Origin: Candidatus Poribacteria bacterium
GTDB lineage: Bacteria; Poribacteria; WGA-4E; WGA-3G
Assembly (NCBI GenBank): GCA_022820835.1
Contig: JAJEET010000063.1
Location: forward strand, 1-64,000
DNA: 64,000 nucleotides
Reading direction: 5' to 3'
The notes under the pieces are model-generated. The model saw only the letters and a program-made list of their open reading frames with translations. It was not told the origin of the DNA and did not search any database. Shown piece after piece: positions 1 to 8,840 of the stretch. The position numbers and the translations under genes were made by a program. The first letter of the stretch is position 1. Each line of letters starts with the position of its first letter.

Positions 1-249
1 AAGTCTGATAACATGTCTTCTAAGCGGGAAAGAGGATTCATCAAAAACATCCTTTCAATAAATGTCAGGTTTATTATGAAAGGATACCCTCTTTTCTGCT
101 ATTTGTCTGTAAAAAAGTTAAAATTGTCCAAACTATAGTAACTATAAGGTTTCCGCATCCTTTTTTCCGTTGTCAAAACAGGATTGGAGACTTATAAGTC
201 CTTTACCTCAAAAATTGAAACAGAAGTTTCTAATAACAATAGATGGAGC

Positions 250-1719
250 ATGTGTCCTCGGGCACATGAACGAAAAATGGAGAAGTTTGAGAAACCTACT
301 GGAACGAACGACTTTCTACCGGCTCAGATGGTTCAACGAAATTTCGTCGAGAATGTCGTTCGTGAAACCTTTGAAACTTACGGATACGCACAGGTGCAGA
401 CACCTCTCTTTGAATCCTTCGCACTTTTATCGGCGCAATCCGGTGAAGAAATCCGGCATAAGATGTTCACTTTCGTCGGTTCAGATCGCGTGGACTACGC
501 CTTGAGACCCGAACTGACAGCTCCCGTCTGCCGACTCATCGCAAACGGAGAACTAAAACACCTTCCTTATCCCTATAAACTCTACTACATCGGACAGTGT
601 GTACGGCAGGAACCGATTACCGACGGAGCCAAAGTAAAACGGGAATTCCGACAAGCAGGTATTGAACTCGTCGGACCGGCTTCCACTTACGCAGATGCTG
701 AAATCATCGCGATCCCCACCCGAATCCTCGAAAAACTCGGCATCTCACAGACAAAATTGAGAATCGGCAATACCCGGATTTTCCGAGAGATTTTCAAACA
801 GGTCGCACTCGATACCAAAGACCACGGCGAAATTATATGGGATATCGATTATCTTGCTCGTCTTCGCACCGAAAGCCACCTATGGGATACCGAAACGCTC
901 CGAGACGCACTCAATATGTTACGCAGATCACAAGGATCAGACTACCAAGGTGCCCACAAAATTGATACCTCCGATATCGAGGAATTAACCGAACGGACGG
1001 CAGCTACTTATGCAGAGAAACTACCAGGAATCGCTGAGGAGACTTATAAAGCACGCTGGCACCGCTACTTCGGCATCTCCCAAGAAATGGCGCAATGCTG
1101 TATAGATGTCTCAAAGATTTATGGCGATAAGGACACCGTCATGGCAGCATGGGAAACGCGTCTCGGTAATACCGCACAGGCAGCGCGCCAAGAACTGCTT
1201 TCACTCTGTGAATGCTTGGAAAATTACGATATTACCGACTTTGAAATCAACCTCGGCATTACACGCGGGTTCGATTTCTATACCGGCACGGTTTTTCAGA
1301 TCGAATCGACAGCGAAACGTCTACCGCTCTGTGGCGGTGGCAGATACGATGGACTCATTGACGCCTTCGGAGGACCGCCGACACCGGGCGCAGGGTTCGC
1401 ATTCCAATTCGACGCGCTTGTAGATGCATACGTTGACACCGGAAAAGCAACCGGCAACGGCAAAAAAGACTATTTCATCGCAGTGGATACATCTGAACGG
1501 GTTTCGGAGGCATACCGACTCGCTGAGAACCTACGGCGAAACGGAAAAAACGTGGAAGTCGATCTGATGGAACGCGATCTACAGGAACAGCAGGAATACG
1601 CGAATCGAGCACACTACGATTATCTGCTCCGCTTAACCGCAGACGAACCGAAACCGATATGCCGAATTCAACTGAAAACTGGCAACGCTGAGTCCGTCAC
1701 GCTTGACGATCTCCTCTAA
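250..1719 (+). CDS. hisZ: ATP phosphoribosyltransferase regulatory subunit HisZ (class II HisRS-like paralog)
   Basis: ORF of the 184..1719 frame; start probably ATG 250 or 277. HisRS-like signatures RGFDFYTGTVF and GGGRYDGL; motif-3 region is GAGFAFQFDAL, lacking the catalytic ER of HisRS. Directly upstream of hisG. Confidence 0.8.
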   Translation: MCPRAHERKMEKFEKPTGTNDFLPAQMVQRNFVENVVRETFETYGYAQVQTPLFESFALLSAQSGEEIRHKMFTFVGSDRVDYALRPELTAPVCRLIANGELKHLPYPYKLYYIGQCVRQEPITDGAKVKREFRQAGIELVGPASTYADAEIIAIPTRILEKLGISQTKLRIGNTRIFREIFKQVALDTKDHGEIIWDIDYLARLRTESHLWDTETLRDALNMLRRSQGSDYQGAHKIDTSDIEELTERTAATYAEKLPGIAEETYKARWHRYFGISQEMAQCCIDVSKIYGDKDTVMAAWETRLGNTAQAARQELLSLCECLENYDITDFEINLGITRGFDFYTGTVFQIESTAKRLPLCGGGRYDGLIDAFGGPPTPGAGFAFQFDALVDAYVDTGKATGNGKKDYFIAVDTSERVSEAYRLAENLRRNGKNVEVDLMERDLQEQQEYANRAHYDYLLRLTADEPKPICRIQLKTGNAESVTLDDLL

Positions 1720-1764
1720 AAGAAAATTGGGGCTACAAACGCTATAGAAGAAGGAGCATTTACG

Positions 1765-2544
1765 ATGCAAACGGAATCACAACGGACACTGAACCTACTT
1801 TTACCGAAAGGGAGTCTCCAAGGAGAGACCCTTGAACTGTTTCAGCGCGCAGGTTACGAACTCAACGGGTACACCGAAACTGATAGATCTTATCGCGCGA
1901 CCTTCCGGGATGATAACGAAGTTCAGATCAAAATTTCACGTCCACAAGAGATACCGGTCTATGTCGGCATGGATGACTTCTACGATTTAGGGATTACCGG
2001 GCAAGACTGGGTTGAAGAGACAGATTCAGAGGTTGAGGAGATCCTGCCTCTGGAATATGGACACATTGATATCATCCTTGCTGTTCGCGAAGAACGAGAA
2101 GATATCAATACATTTGAAGATTTGATGACCCATGCTGAGGGAGACATCCTTATTTCTACCGAATACTTGAATCTCGCCGAGAAATATATCCTCGAAAAAA
2201 CGGAAAATAAAATCGCACCAGCTATTCTAACACCGTGGAAACGTCTCAATACCCGTGGTAGTTACCAATCGCCGGTTACGCTCATGCTCTCTTTCGGGGC
2301 GACTGAAGGGAAACCGCCAGAAGAAGCCGACGCTATCATCGACAATTCGACATCTTCACGGCGGACAATCAAGGCGAACGCTCTCAAAGAGATTGAACTC
2401 TTACGCCAATCTGAATCTACGCTTATTGCCAACCCGAAAGCACTCAAAGACCCGTGGAAATCGCAAAAGATTGAAGAATTCAAAGAGACATTACAGAAAG
2501 GTCTGAGAAGACGGCGGAGCCAATCACTTCCCGGACACATATAA
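1765..2544 (+). CDS. hisG: ATP phosphoribosyltransferase (short-form-like HisG)
   Basis: LLLPKGSLQGETLELFQRAGY, DLGITGQDWVEE and DAIIDNSTSSRRTIKAN are HisG-like; ends before the usual C-terminal regulatory domain; adjacent to the HisZ-like gene. Confidence 0.88.
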   Translation: MQTESQRTLNLLLPKGSLQGETLELFQRAGYELNGYTETDRSYRATFRDDNEVQIKISRPQEIPVYVGMDDFYDLGITGQDWVEETDSEVEEILPLEYGHIDIILAVREEREDINTFEDLMTHAEGDILISTEYLNLAEKYILEKTENKIAPAILTPWKRLNTRGSYQSPVTLMLSFGATEGKPPEEADAIIDNSTSSRRTIKANALKEIELLRQSESTLIANPKALKDPWKSQKIEEFKETLQKGLRRRRSQSLPGHI

Positions 2545-2561
2545 TCGAAGGAGTAAAACCC

Positions 2562-3899
2562 ATGGCAGCCCCATTCATTAAACCGCGCGTCCCGCGCGGG
2601 ATGCGAGACATCTTACCAGAACAGATGATTCCGAGGCAGTATGTCATAGATGTTATCCGTGAGGTGTTCGAGGAGTTCGGGTTTGAACCCTTACAAACGC
2701 CTGCTCTCGAACTATCAGAAGTACTCACAGGTAAATACGGACCAGATGCAGAGAAACTCATCTATCAGGCAGGACACGTCGGCGGTAAAGAAGACATCTC
2801 CCTCCGATACGACCTTTCGGTACCGCTCTGTCGGGTTATTGCGATGTACCCGCAACTGCCGAAACCGTTTAAGCGATACCAAATTGATCCAGTCTGGCGA
2901 GCCGAGCGTCCACAGAAAGGACGCTATCGCCAATTCTACCAGTGCGACGCAGATACTGTCGGTAGCGAAAGCATGCTCGCAGACGCTGAAAACGTCAATC
3001 TCATTTATCAGGCACTAACGCGCCTCGGTTTCACGCAGTTCGAGGTTAACATCAATGACCGGAAACTCATCACCGGTATCGGGCAATTCGCTGGCGTACC
3101 GGCCGAACAACTCGGTGGACTTTATCGCTCTATTGATAAACTCGATAAAATCGGGTTAGATGGTGTCAGAGCGGAGTTAGCAGAGAACCAGATTCCCGAA
3201 CCTGTTATTGAGAAACTCCTGACACTCCTTGAAGTCAAAGGTGATGCCGAGACCATACTGAACGCGCTCAGGGAGCAACTCGGCGGATTTGAAACCGCAC
3301 GAGAGGGGATCTCGGAATTGGAGGAACTGATTGGTTACCTCACAACACTCGATGTCCCAGAAGAATTCTACAAGATAAACGTTGCGATGGTGCGCGGTTT
3401 AGAATACTACACCGGTCCAATCTACGAAACCGTTGTTGAAGAACCGAAAATCGGGAGCATCACCGGCGGCGGGAGATACGATGAACTCATCGGAAGTTTC
3501 AGCAAACAGGGACATCCGGCAACCGGAACCAGTTTCGGTATTGAGCGGATTATCGACGTGATGGAGGAATTTGATATGTTTCCCTCCACAGTCGGAAAAA
3601 CGGTGACAGAGGTATTGGTCACTGTCTTTGATGCCGATCTCGCTCCGGAATCACTGAAAGTCGCGACGTTGCTGCGCCAAAGCGGTATCCGTACAGAGGT
3701 CTATTCGCGTCCGACCCGCATCGGGACGCAGATGAAGTATGCCGACACTAAAGGCATTCCGTACGCCGTCATCCTCGGTTCCGATGAAGTCGAAGCAGGA
3801 ACAGTCGTAGTCCGAAACCTCGCGAACAGAGAACAGCATACCGTTCCAAGAGAAAACATTGTCGCACAAATTAAAGAATTGGTGGCATCTGTTACCTGA
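2562..3899 (+). CDS. hisS: Histidine--tRNA ligase
   Basis: LRYDLSVPLCR, WRAERPQKGRYRQFYQCDAD, RGLEYYTGPIYE, GGGRYDELIG and GTSFGIERI, i.e. class II HisRS motifs 2 and 3 intact. Confidence 0.93.
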   Translation: MAAPFIKPRVPRGMRDILPEQMIPRQYVIDVIREVFEEFGFEPLQTPALELSEVLTGKYGPDAEKLIYQAGHVGGKEDISLRYDLSVPLCRVIAMYPQLPKPFKRYQIDPVWRAERPQKGRYRQFYQCDADTVGSESMLADAENVNLIYQALTRLGFTQFEVNINDRKLITGIGQFAGVPAEQLGGLYRSIDKLDKIGLDGVRAELAENQIPEPVIEKLLTLLEVKGDAETILNALREQLGGFETAREGISELEELIGYLTTLDVPEEFYKINVAMVRGLEYYTGPIYETVVEEPKIGSITGGGRYDELIGSFSKQGHPATGTSFGIERIIDVMEEFDMFPSTVGKTVTEVLVTVFDADLAPESLKVATLLRQSGIRTEVYSRPTRIGTQMKYADTKGIPYAVILGSDEVEAGTVVVRNLANREQHTVPRENIVAQIKELVASVT

Positions 3900-4359
3900 T
3901 AAAAGTCGTCGTTTGTCCACTATAGGCATCTTTGATACGTTGTGCGTGGTTCAAGAGCATATCCAATTCCTGTATCTCTTGATAGGAAAAATATCCGTAT
4001 TCGGTTGTTTCGCAACTCAGCCGAAGTTCGCCACCCACAACTTCTGCTTCAAAGCATAGAGCCACCAACTGGATTTCGTTTCCGTCTTGATAGACGATTA
4101 ACTCGTGTGGGGTTGTGTAAATGCCGATTAAGCGTTTGATGGTAACTCGTAAACCGGTTTCTTCGTCAACTTCTCGGATACACGCCTCACTTGCACTCTC
4201 ACCCGGCTCCATCCCTCCGCTTGGTAGACACCATTGGTTGTTATCTTCGCGTCTGGTTAATAGAACCTTTTCACGATGCGGATCGAAAATAACAGCCGAA
4301 CAACCAACGCGGATTGTGCCATTTTGTCCAACGCGATGTCCTGTAATAATTTTAGCCAT
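3892..4359 (-). CDS. NUDIX hydrolase
   Basis: Nudix box GGMEPGESASEACIREVDEETGL. Confidence 0.9.
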   Translation of the reverse strand: MAKIITGHRVGQNGTIRVGCSAVIFDPHREKVLLTRREDNNQWCLPSGGMEPGESASEACIREVDEETGLRVTIKRLIGIYTTPHELIVYQDGNEIQLVALCFEAEVVGGELRLSCETTEYGYFSYQEIQELDMLLNHAQRIKDAYSGQTTTFIR

Positions 4360-4392
4360 TCCATTCTTCCGTTTGTTGTTGAAATCGTGTGT

Positions 4393-5796
4393 TCATTCAG
4401 TAACAGACTCAAACAGATCATCTGTTTCAATGAGCGACACGCCTTCTTTCACAGATCTTTGTTGGAGTGCCTCCGTAAAACCGTTAGCAGAAAACAGGAC
4501 ATATCTCGGATTTTGCTTCCACTTATCATGAACTTTCGCAGCGTTCTCAATGAGACGGTTTAGGATATTCTCTCCAACGGGCGAATTCCACCATTTGCAC
4601 TCTCCGAACCAATGACTTCCATCGACGTTTTCTGTTAATATATCAATTTCAAGATCAGATCCCCAATGTGTCCCAACCTGTATTGGAGCAACCCTTAGTC
4701 TCTCTTCCCAATAACGTTCGACGTATTGGCGACAAATGTCTTCAAAGATGTCTCCCATATACTGTGATAAATGCGGTGCTATCATGCGTTGACATACCAA
4801 ATCAGCGTTTCCGGATTCGATGAGACTCCGGTTCGGTAGCACAAACCGAAACCAGAACTTGACATAGTTATCCGCAATTTTGTAAAGTCCTTTTCTACTT
4901 TTTTGCGGGGCGCGCTCAGTTACCGGTGTTTCACGCTTGATTAATCCTAATTCTCGGAGCACGCTCAAATATTTATTTGCATTCGTCGGGTTAAGTCCAA
5001 CCCGTTGAGAAATCTCATTGAGTCGCGTCGCACCCCCGGCAATCGCGTGCAACAGACTGGCGTACGTTCTCGGTTCCCTGAGTTCAGAGCGTAAGAGGAA
5101 GTTGACTTCATCGAACAGGTAGCTCTGCGGTGTGAGCAGTTTGTCTTTGATCTGTTGTTCAAGTGTCGTTTGTGGCGTATTTAATTGATTGAGATATGCC
5201 GGAATACCACCCGTGATGCCGTAGAGGATTAACTTCTCTTTTGCCGATTGTTCTGGAAAGAAGGAACCGCTATCGCGATACGACAACGGCATCAACCGGA
5301 GTTGCCCAGTACGCCTTCCATATAGAGGCGATCGTTCCGCCAACACCTCCTGCTCCATGAAACTCACCTGTGATCCGCACAGAATCAAGAAAAGGTTGCT
5401 GTTTTTCCCATGTAGGTCCCAAAAGCGTTGGATCACCGACGGGAGTTCGGCACTGTCTTCACAGAGGTATTGGAACTCATCAAGCACCAAAATAAGCCGT
5501 TCTTCTCGCGCTTGTTGAGCAAAATAGATGAACGCGGACTCCCAATCATCAAAAACAAGGCTTTGCAACAACGGATCATTGATAACGTGTCGTGAGGTTT
5601 CGGTCAGCTGCCGAAGTTGGTCTGGCGTTTTTAATTGACTGGCGAGAAAGTAGATACTCCTTTTATTTTTACAAAACTGCGTGAGGAGTTCGGTTTTCCC
5701 AACCCGTCGCCTACCATATAAGACGAAAAATTCAGCGACACCTGATTGGAACATCTGCTCTAAAGCTGCTAATTCTTGATGCCGATCAATAAACAT
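4393..5796 (-). CDS. AAA-type ATPase with DUF234-like / PD-(D/E)XK-like C-terminus
   Basis: Walker A GRRRVGKTE, Walker B LILVLDEFQYL, wHTH-like middle, C-terminal LEIDILTENVDGSHWFGECKWW (D...ExK pattern). Confidence 0.85.
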   Translation of the reverse strand: MFIDRHQELAALEQMFQSGVAEFFVLYGRRRVGKTELLTQFCKNKRSIYFLASQLKTPDQLRQLTETSRHVINDPLLQSLVFDDWESAFIYFAQQAREERLILVLDEFQYLCEDSAELPSVIQRFWDLHGKNSNLFLILCGSQVSFMEQEVLAERSPLYGRRTGQLRLMPLSYRDSGSFFPEQSAKEKLILYGITGGIPAYLNQLNTPQTTLEQQIKDKLLTPQSYLFDEVNFLLRSELREPRTYASLLHAIAGGATRLNEISQRVGLNPTNANKYLSVLRELGLIKRETPVTERAPQKSRKGLYKIADNYVKFWFRFVLPNRSLIESGNADLVCQRMIAPHLSQYMGDIFEDICRQYVERYWEERLRVAPIQVGTHWGSDLEIDILTENVDGSHWFGECKWWNSPVGENILNRLIENAAKVHDKWKQNPRYVLFSANGFTEALQQRSVKEGVSLIETDDLFESVTE

Positions 5797-5832
5797 GAAT
5801 TTTCCTCCAAACGCATCTCAAAATATTATACG

Positions 5833-5862
5833 CTAAAGTATTATAAACTAAAGTATAATTAA
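5833..5862. repeat. Two adjacent 15-bp near-direct repeats (CTAAAGTATTATAAA / CTAAAGTATAATTAA)
   Basis: Read directly; located 37-66 bp upstream of the start of the minus-strand ATPase gene. Confidence 0.6.
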
Positions 5863-5891
5863 GGTCAAGTGAAGTACAAATAGATTTGACC

Positions 5892-5920
5892 TTGCAAGTG
5901 CGCGTTTAAAATGCTACAAT
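5892..5920 (+). promoter_or_regulatory. Candidate sigma70 promoter of uppP (TTGCAA-N17-TACAAT)
   Basis: -10 hexamer ends 6 bp before the ATG at 5927. Confidence 0.5.
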
Positions 5921-5926
5921 TAAGGT

Positions 5927-6766
5927 ATGACATTTCTTGAAGCAATTCTGCTCGGAATTTTACAAGGTCTTACCGAATTCCTACCTATCAGCAGCTCAGG
6001 ACACCTCGTCTTAGCACAGACGTTCCTCGGACTCAAGGAGCCACTCATCTTTTTTGATGTGATGCTCCACGTCGGGACGTTAGCCGCTGTGCTTGTAGTC
6101 TACCGGGGTGCAATATGGAAACTAACAACAGGTGGATTATCTACCCTCACGGACACCCAATTCTGGCGACAACCAGCATCAGGGTTCAACACATCGACGG
6201 AACTCAGGTTTATATGGCTAATACTGATCGGATCGATTCCGACTGGTGTTATCGCGGTACTGTTCAAGACGGAATTGGAGTCTTTTTTCCATGAAGTACG
6301 CCTTGTAAGTATCATGTTAATTCTCACAGGGATTATTCTTCAACTGCCTCGCCTCCGTAAACAGGAAGTAGATAACGCCGATACACCGACCGGAAAACTG
6401 AGAGCATGGCACGCACCGCTCATCGGGATCGCGCAGGGAGGTGCTATAACGCCCGGTATCTCCCGTTCAGGCACGACAATCTCGCTGGCACTGTTCTTAC
6501 GGATTCCCGCAAAAACGGCAGCAGAATATTCTTTCCTGCTCTCAATTCCCGCTATCCTCGGTGCCGTTGCGCTGAAGATGCGAGACATCGAAGAAACCAC
6601 TATACCGTTTTACATCGTCGGTGCCGGGATGCTCGCCGCATTCATCGTCGGTTACATCGCACTGCGGTTCCTATTAGTTGTGCTAAACCGTGGCAAATTC
6701 TCGCTGTTTTCCTACTATTGTATTGCCTTAGGAATGGTCTCATTTTTGATTGCCTTAATCCAATAA
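5927..6766 (+). CDS. uppP: Undecaprenyl-diphosphatase UppP/BacA
   Basis: ILQGLTEFLPISSSGHLVL, GGAITPGISRSGTTIS and multiple TM segments. Confidence 0.94.
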   Translation: MTFLEAILLGILQGLTEFLPISSSGHLVLAQTFLGLKEPLIFFDVMLHVGTLAAVLVVYRGAIWKLTTGGLSTLTDTQFWRQPASGFNTSTELRFIWLILIGSIPTGVIAVLFKTELESFFHEVRLVSIMLILTGIILQLPRLRKQEVDNADTPTGKLRAWHAPLIGIAQGGAITPGISRSGTTISLALFLRIPAKTAAEYSFLLSIPAILGAVALKMRDIEETTIPFYIVGAGMLAAFIVGYIALRFLLVVLNRGKFSLFSYYCIALGMVSFLIALIQ

Positions 6767-7431
6767 GTCGAGACGCACCCTAGGACCTTTTGATTGTAGT
6801 GTCGGACCTCTGGTGCTAAACCGATATTGTTGAGGAGGGCGCAAATCTCCTTGTCGCTCTGAAGCGTGTTCCGGATCCACTTTTTCCCAATGTACTTATA
6901 AATCAGAGTGGCGAGATACATCTGCAACGGTTTCAGCCTAAGACGTTTGAGATAGCGGAGTGGAAACCCGAAACCGTGTCCGGAGATAGCTAGCGTACCC
7001 CCCGGTTTCAGAACACGCGCAAGTTCCAGTAAGGCAACACTATCATCAGGGACGTGTGGCATAACAAGGAAACAGGTGACGAGATCAAAAATTTCGTCTG
7101 CAAACGGCAAAGTCGGTAGCGAAGCACGGAGGAAGGTAGGCGTTACGGTGAGGTCTTCTATCGAATTTTCGATGTGAGAACGTCCAAACACCAAGAATAC
7201 CTCGTCTACATCCACCCCGATGAGGTGTTCCGGCGCATCAGCAGCGAGTTCAACAAGGAGGTTCCCCGGGCCGCATCCGACATCTAACACCTTTTTATCA
7301 GTGGCTTTAATGTTCAGGACATCAAGTTGTTGTCGCGTTGTGCCGCGTTTTAATTCGTGATAAGCGTTCTGAATATAGGCAGAATGCCATTTGGTCAATC
7401 TGTTTTTCATTAAAAGTGAGTCTGATCTCAT
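6715..7431 (-). CDS. Class I SAM-dependent methyltransferase
   Basis: VLDVGCGPGNLLVEL motif I, LARVLKPGGTLAISGHG; ATGA overlap with the upstream glycosyltransferase gene. Confidence 0.88.
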   Translation of the reverse strand: MRSDSLLMKNRLTKWHSAYIQNAYHELKRGTTRQQLDVLNIKATDKKVLDVGCGPGNLLVELAADAPEHLIGVDVDEVFLVFGRSHIENSIEDLTVTPTFLRASLPTLPFADEIFDLVTCFLVMPHVPDDSVALLELARVLKPGGTLAISGHGFGFPLRYLKRLRLKPLQMYLATLIYKYIGKKWIRNTLQSDKEICALLNNIGLAPEVRHYNQKVLGCVSTYWIKAIKNETIPKAIQ

Positions 7432-8525
7432 GTAACCAATTGCTGGTAAATATCTTCCAGTCTTTGCATAGATTCCGTGCTGTCGAATTTCTTCTGAATC
7501 GTTGTGCGTGCATTCCGACCCAAGGTTGTGGCGAAATCGGAATTCGTCAATACCCGATGCAGTGCCGATGCCAACGCCTCAGAATCCTTTGGCCGTACTC
7601 GTAAACCGTTCTTCTCGTCTTCGATCAGATCGATAATGCCTCCTACATCCGATGCGACGCACGGCATCCCGACTGCCATCGCCTCAATCAACGCATTCGG
7701 CGAACTCTCATGGAGCGACGGCAACACAAAGACATCCGCTGTCAGAAGCACAGAAAAAACATCCTCACAAAAACCGGGGAACGCTACCTGTGTCGAAAGT
7801 CCGTATTCCACCACGAGCGATCGGAGTTCCGCCTCAAGTTCACCCTCACCCAGAAACGTACATCGCCACGCAATATTTTGCTGCTTCAATAGGTTTAGGG
7901 CCGTTATCAGGTACCGATGTCCCTTCTCAGGGGCAAAACGTCCGACAGAGACGATTAACTTCTCCGCAGCATCAGGGCTATGCAGCGGCTGCCACACCTG
8001 CGACGGTAGTTCCAATAGGTTGGGGATACTATAGATTTTTTTGCCAGGGTATCGCTGACAGAGATAGCGTTGAATCGGTGCCGCGTTTGTCAGCAGGATG
8101 TCGGCGGTATTATAGATAAGTTTTTCGGTCAGCCAGAGCCGAAACTTGCCGTATCGCGCGTGGTAATCGCCGCGCTGTGAGGCAACAAACGGGACCCCTT
8201 GCCAAAAGCCTAACTTTCGGGAGAGTCCACAGAGGAAATTGGAATACCACAACCAACTATGCACCATGTCGGGTTTGGTCGCCTTGACGATACCAGCGAT
8301 AGCGAACGCTTTTTCCAATAGATGCCGGCGTTTATCTTCAGTTGTCAGTGTAATTATCTCTCGAACACAAGGTATTGACGCTAGTTCTGTGGCGCGCTCA
8401 CCTTCGGCACGACTCAGCACGATGAACGCCTCATACCGATCCGGTGGCAACTGTGCTAACGTTTTAAGCAGCTGCGATTCGGCACCGTCTTTTGTCATGG
8501 AATCGATGACGTAAAGAATCCGCAT
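7428..8525 (-). CDS. Glycosyltransferase family 4 (GT-B)
   Basis: SVGRFAPEKGHRYLITAL, PSLHESSPNALIEAMAVGMPCVASDVGGI. Confidence 0.9.
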   Translation of the reverse strand: MRILYVIDSMTKDGAESQLLKTLAQLPPDRYEAFIVLSRAEGERATELASIPCVREIITLTTEDKRRHLLEKAFAIAGIVKATKPDMVHSWLWYSNFLCGLSRKLGFWQGVPFVASQRGDYHARYGKFRLWLTEKLIYNTADILLTNAAPIQRYLCQRYPGKKIYSIPNLLELPSQVWQPLHSPDAAEKLIVSVGRFAPEKGHRYLITALNLLKQQNIAWRCTFLGEGELEAELRSLVVEYGLSTQVAFPGFCEDVFSVLLTADVFVLPSLHESSPNALIEAMAVGMPCVASDVGGIIDLIEDEKNGLRVRPKDSEALASALHRVLTNSDFATTLGRNARTTIQKKFDSTESMQRLEDIYQQLVT

Positions 8526-8616
8526 TATTAGTTGTCAGCCGTCAGTTAAGAGGTTTCTGATAGAGTTAAGATTCTTTGTCAGCCGTTATCGCTTCTGAAC
8601 TGTGAAGAGTTATCAT

Positions 8617-8744
8617 TATAGTAAAATCCAAAAATATGTTTACACTTGTAGCATAGGAAACCGTTAGCCTGTGCCTCCGTGAGACACACATTCACAAGTT
8701 CACATAACGAGGCAAGTGTATAAGTAATTACGGGATCTACTATA
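8617..8744 (+). repeat. MITE-like element, family B copy 1 (TATAGTAAAATCC...GGATCTACTATA)
   Basis: Imperfect terminal inverted repeats with TATAGT ends; terminal ~30 bp shared with 43507..43669. Confidence 0.65.
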
Positions 8745-8773
8745 AAAACCAAACTGACAACTGATTACCTTAA

Positions 8774-8819
8774 CCATCAACTCGTCTATAGATACTTTTG
8801 TTAAGGCACGAGTTGATGG
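8774..8819. repeat. Inverted repeat CCATCAACTCGT...ACGAGTTGATGG
   Basis: Perfect 12-bp arms separated by 22 bp, just downstream of the end of the GT39-like gene. Confidence 0.7.
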
Positions 8820-8840
8820 CTAAAACTGATGACTCCTCTG

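Noticed and set aside
170-505. 111-aa ORF overlapping hisZ in another frame
   Set aside because: Out-of-frame shadow of a well-supported gene.
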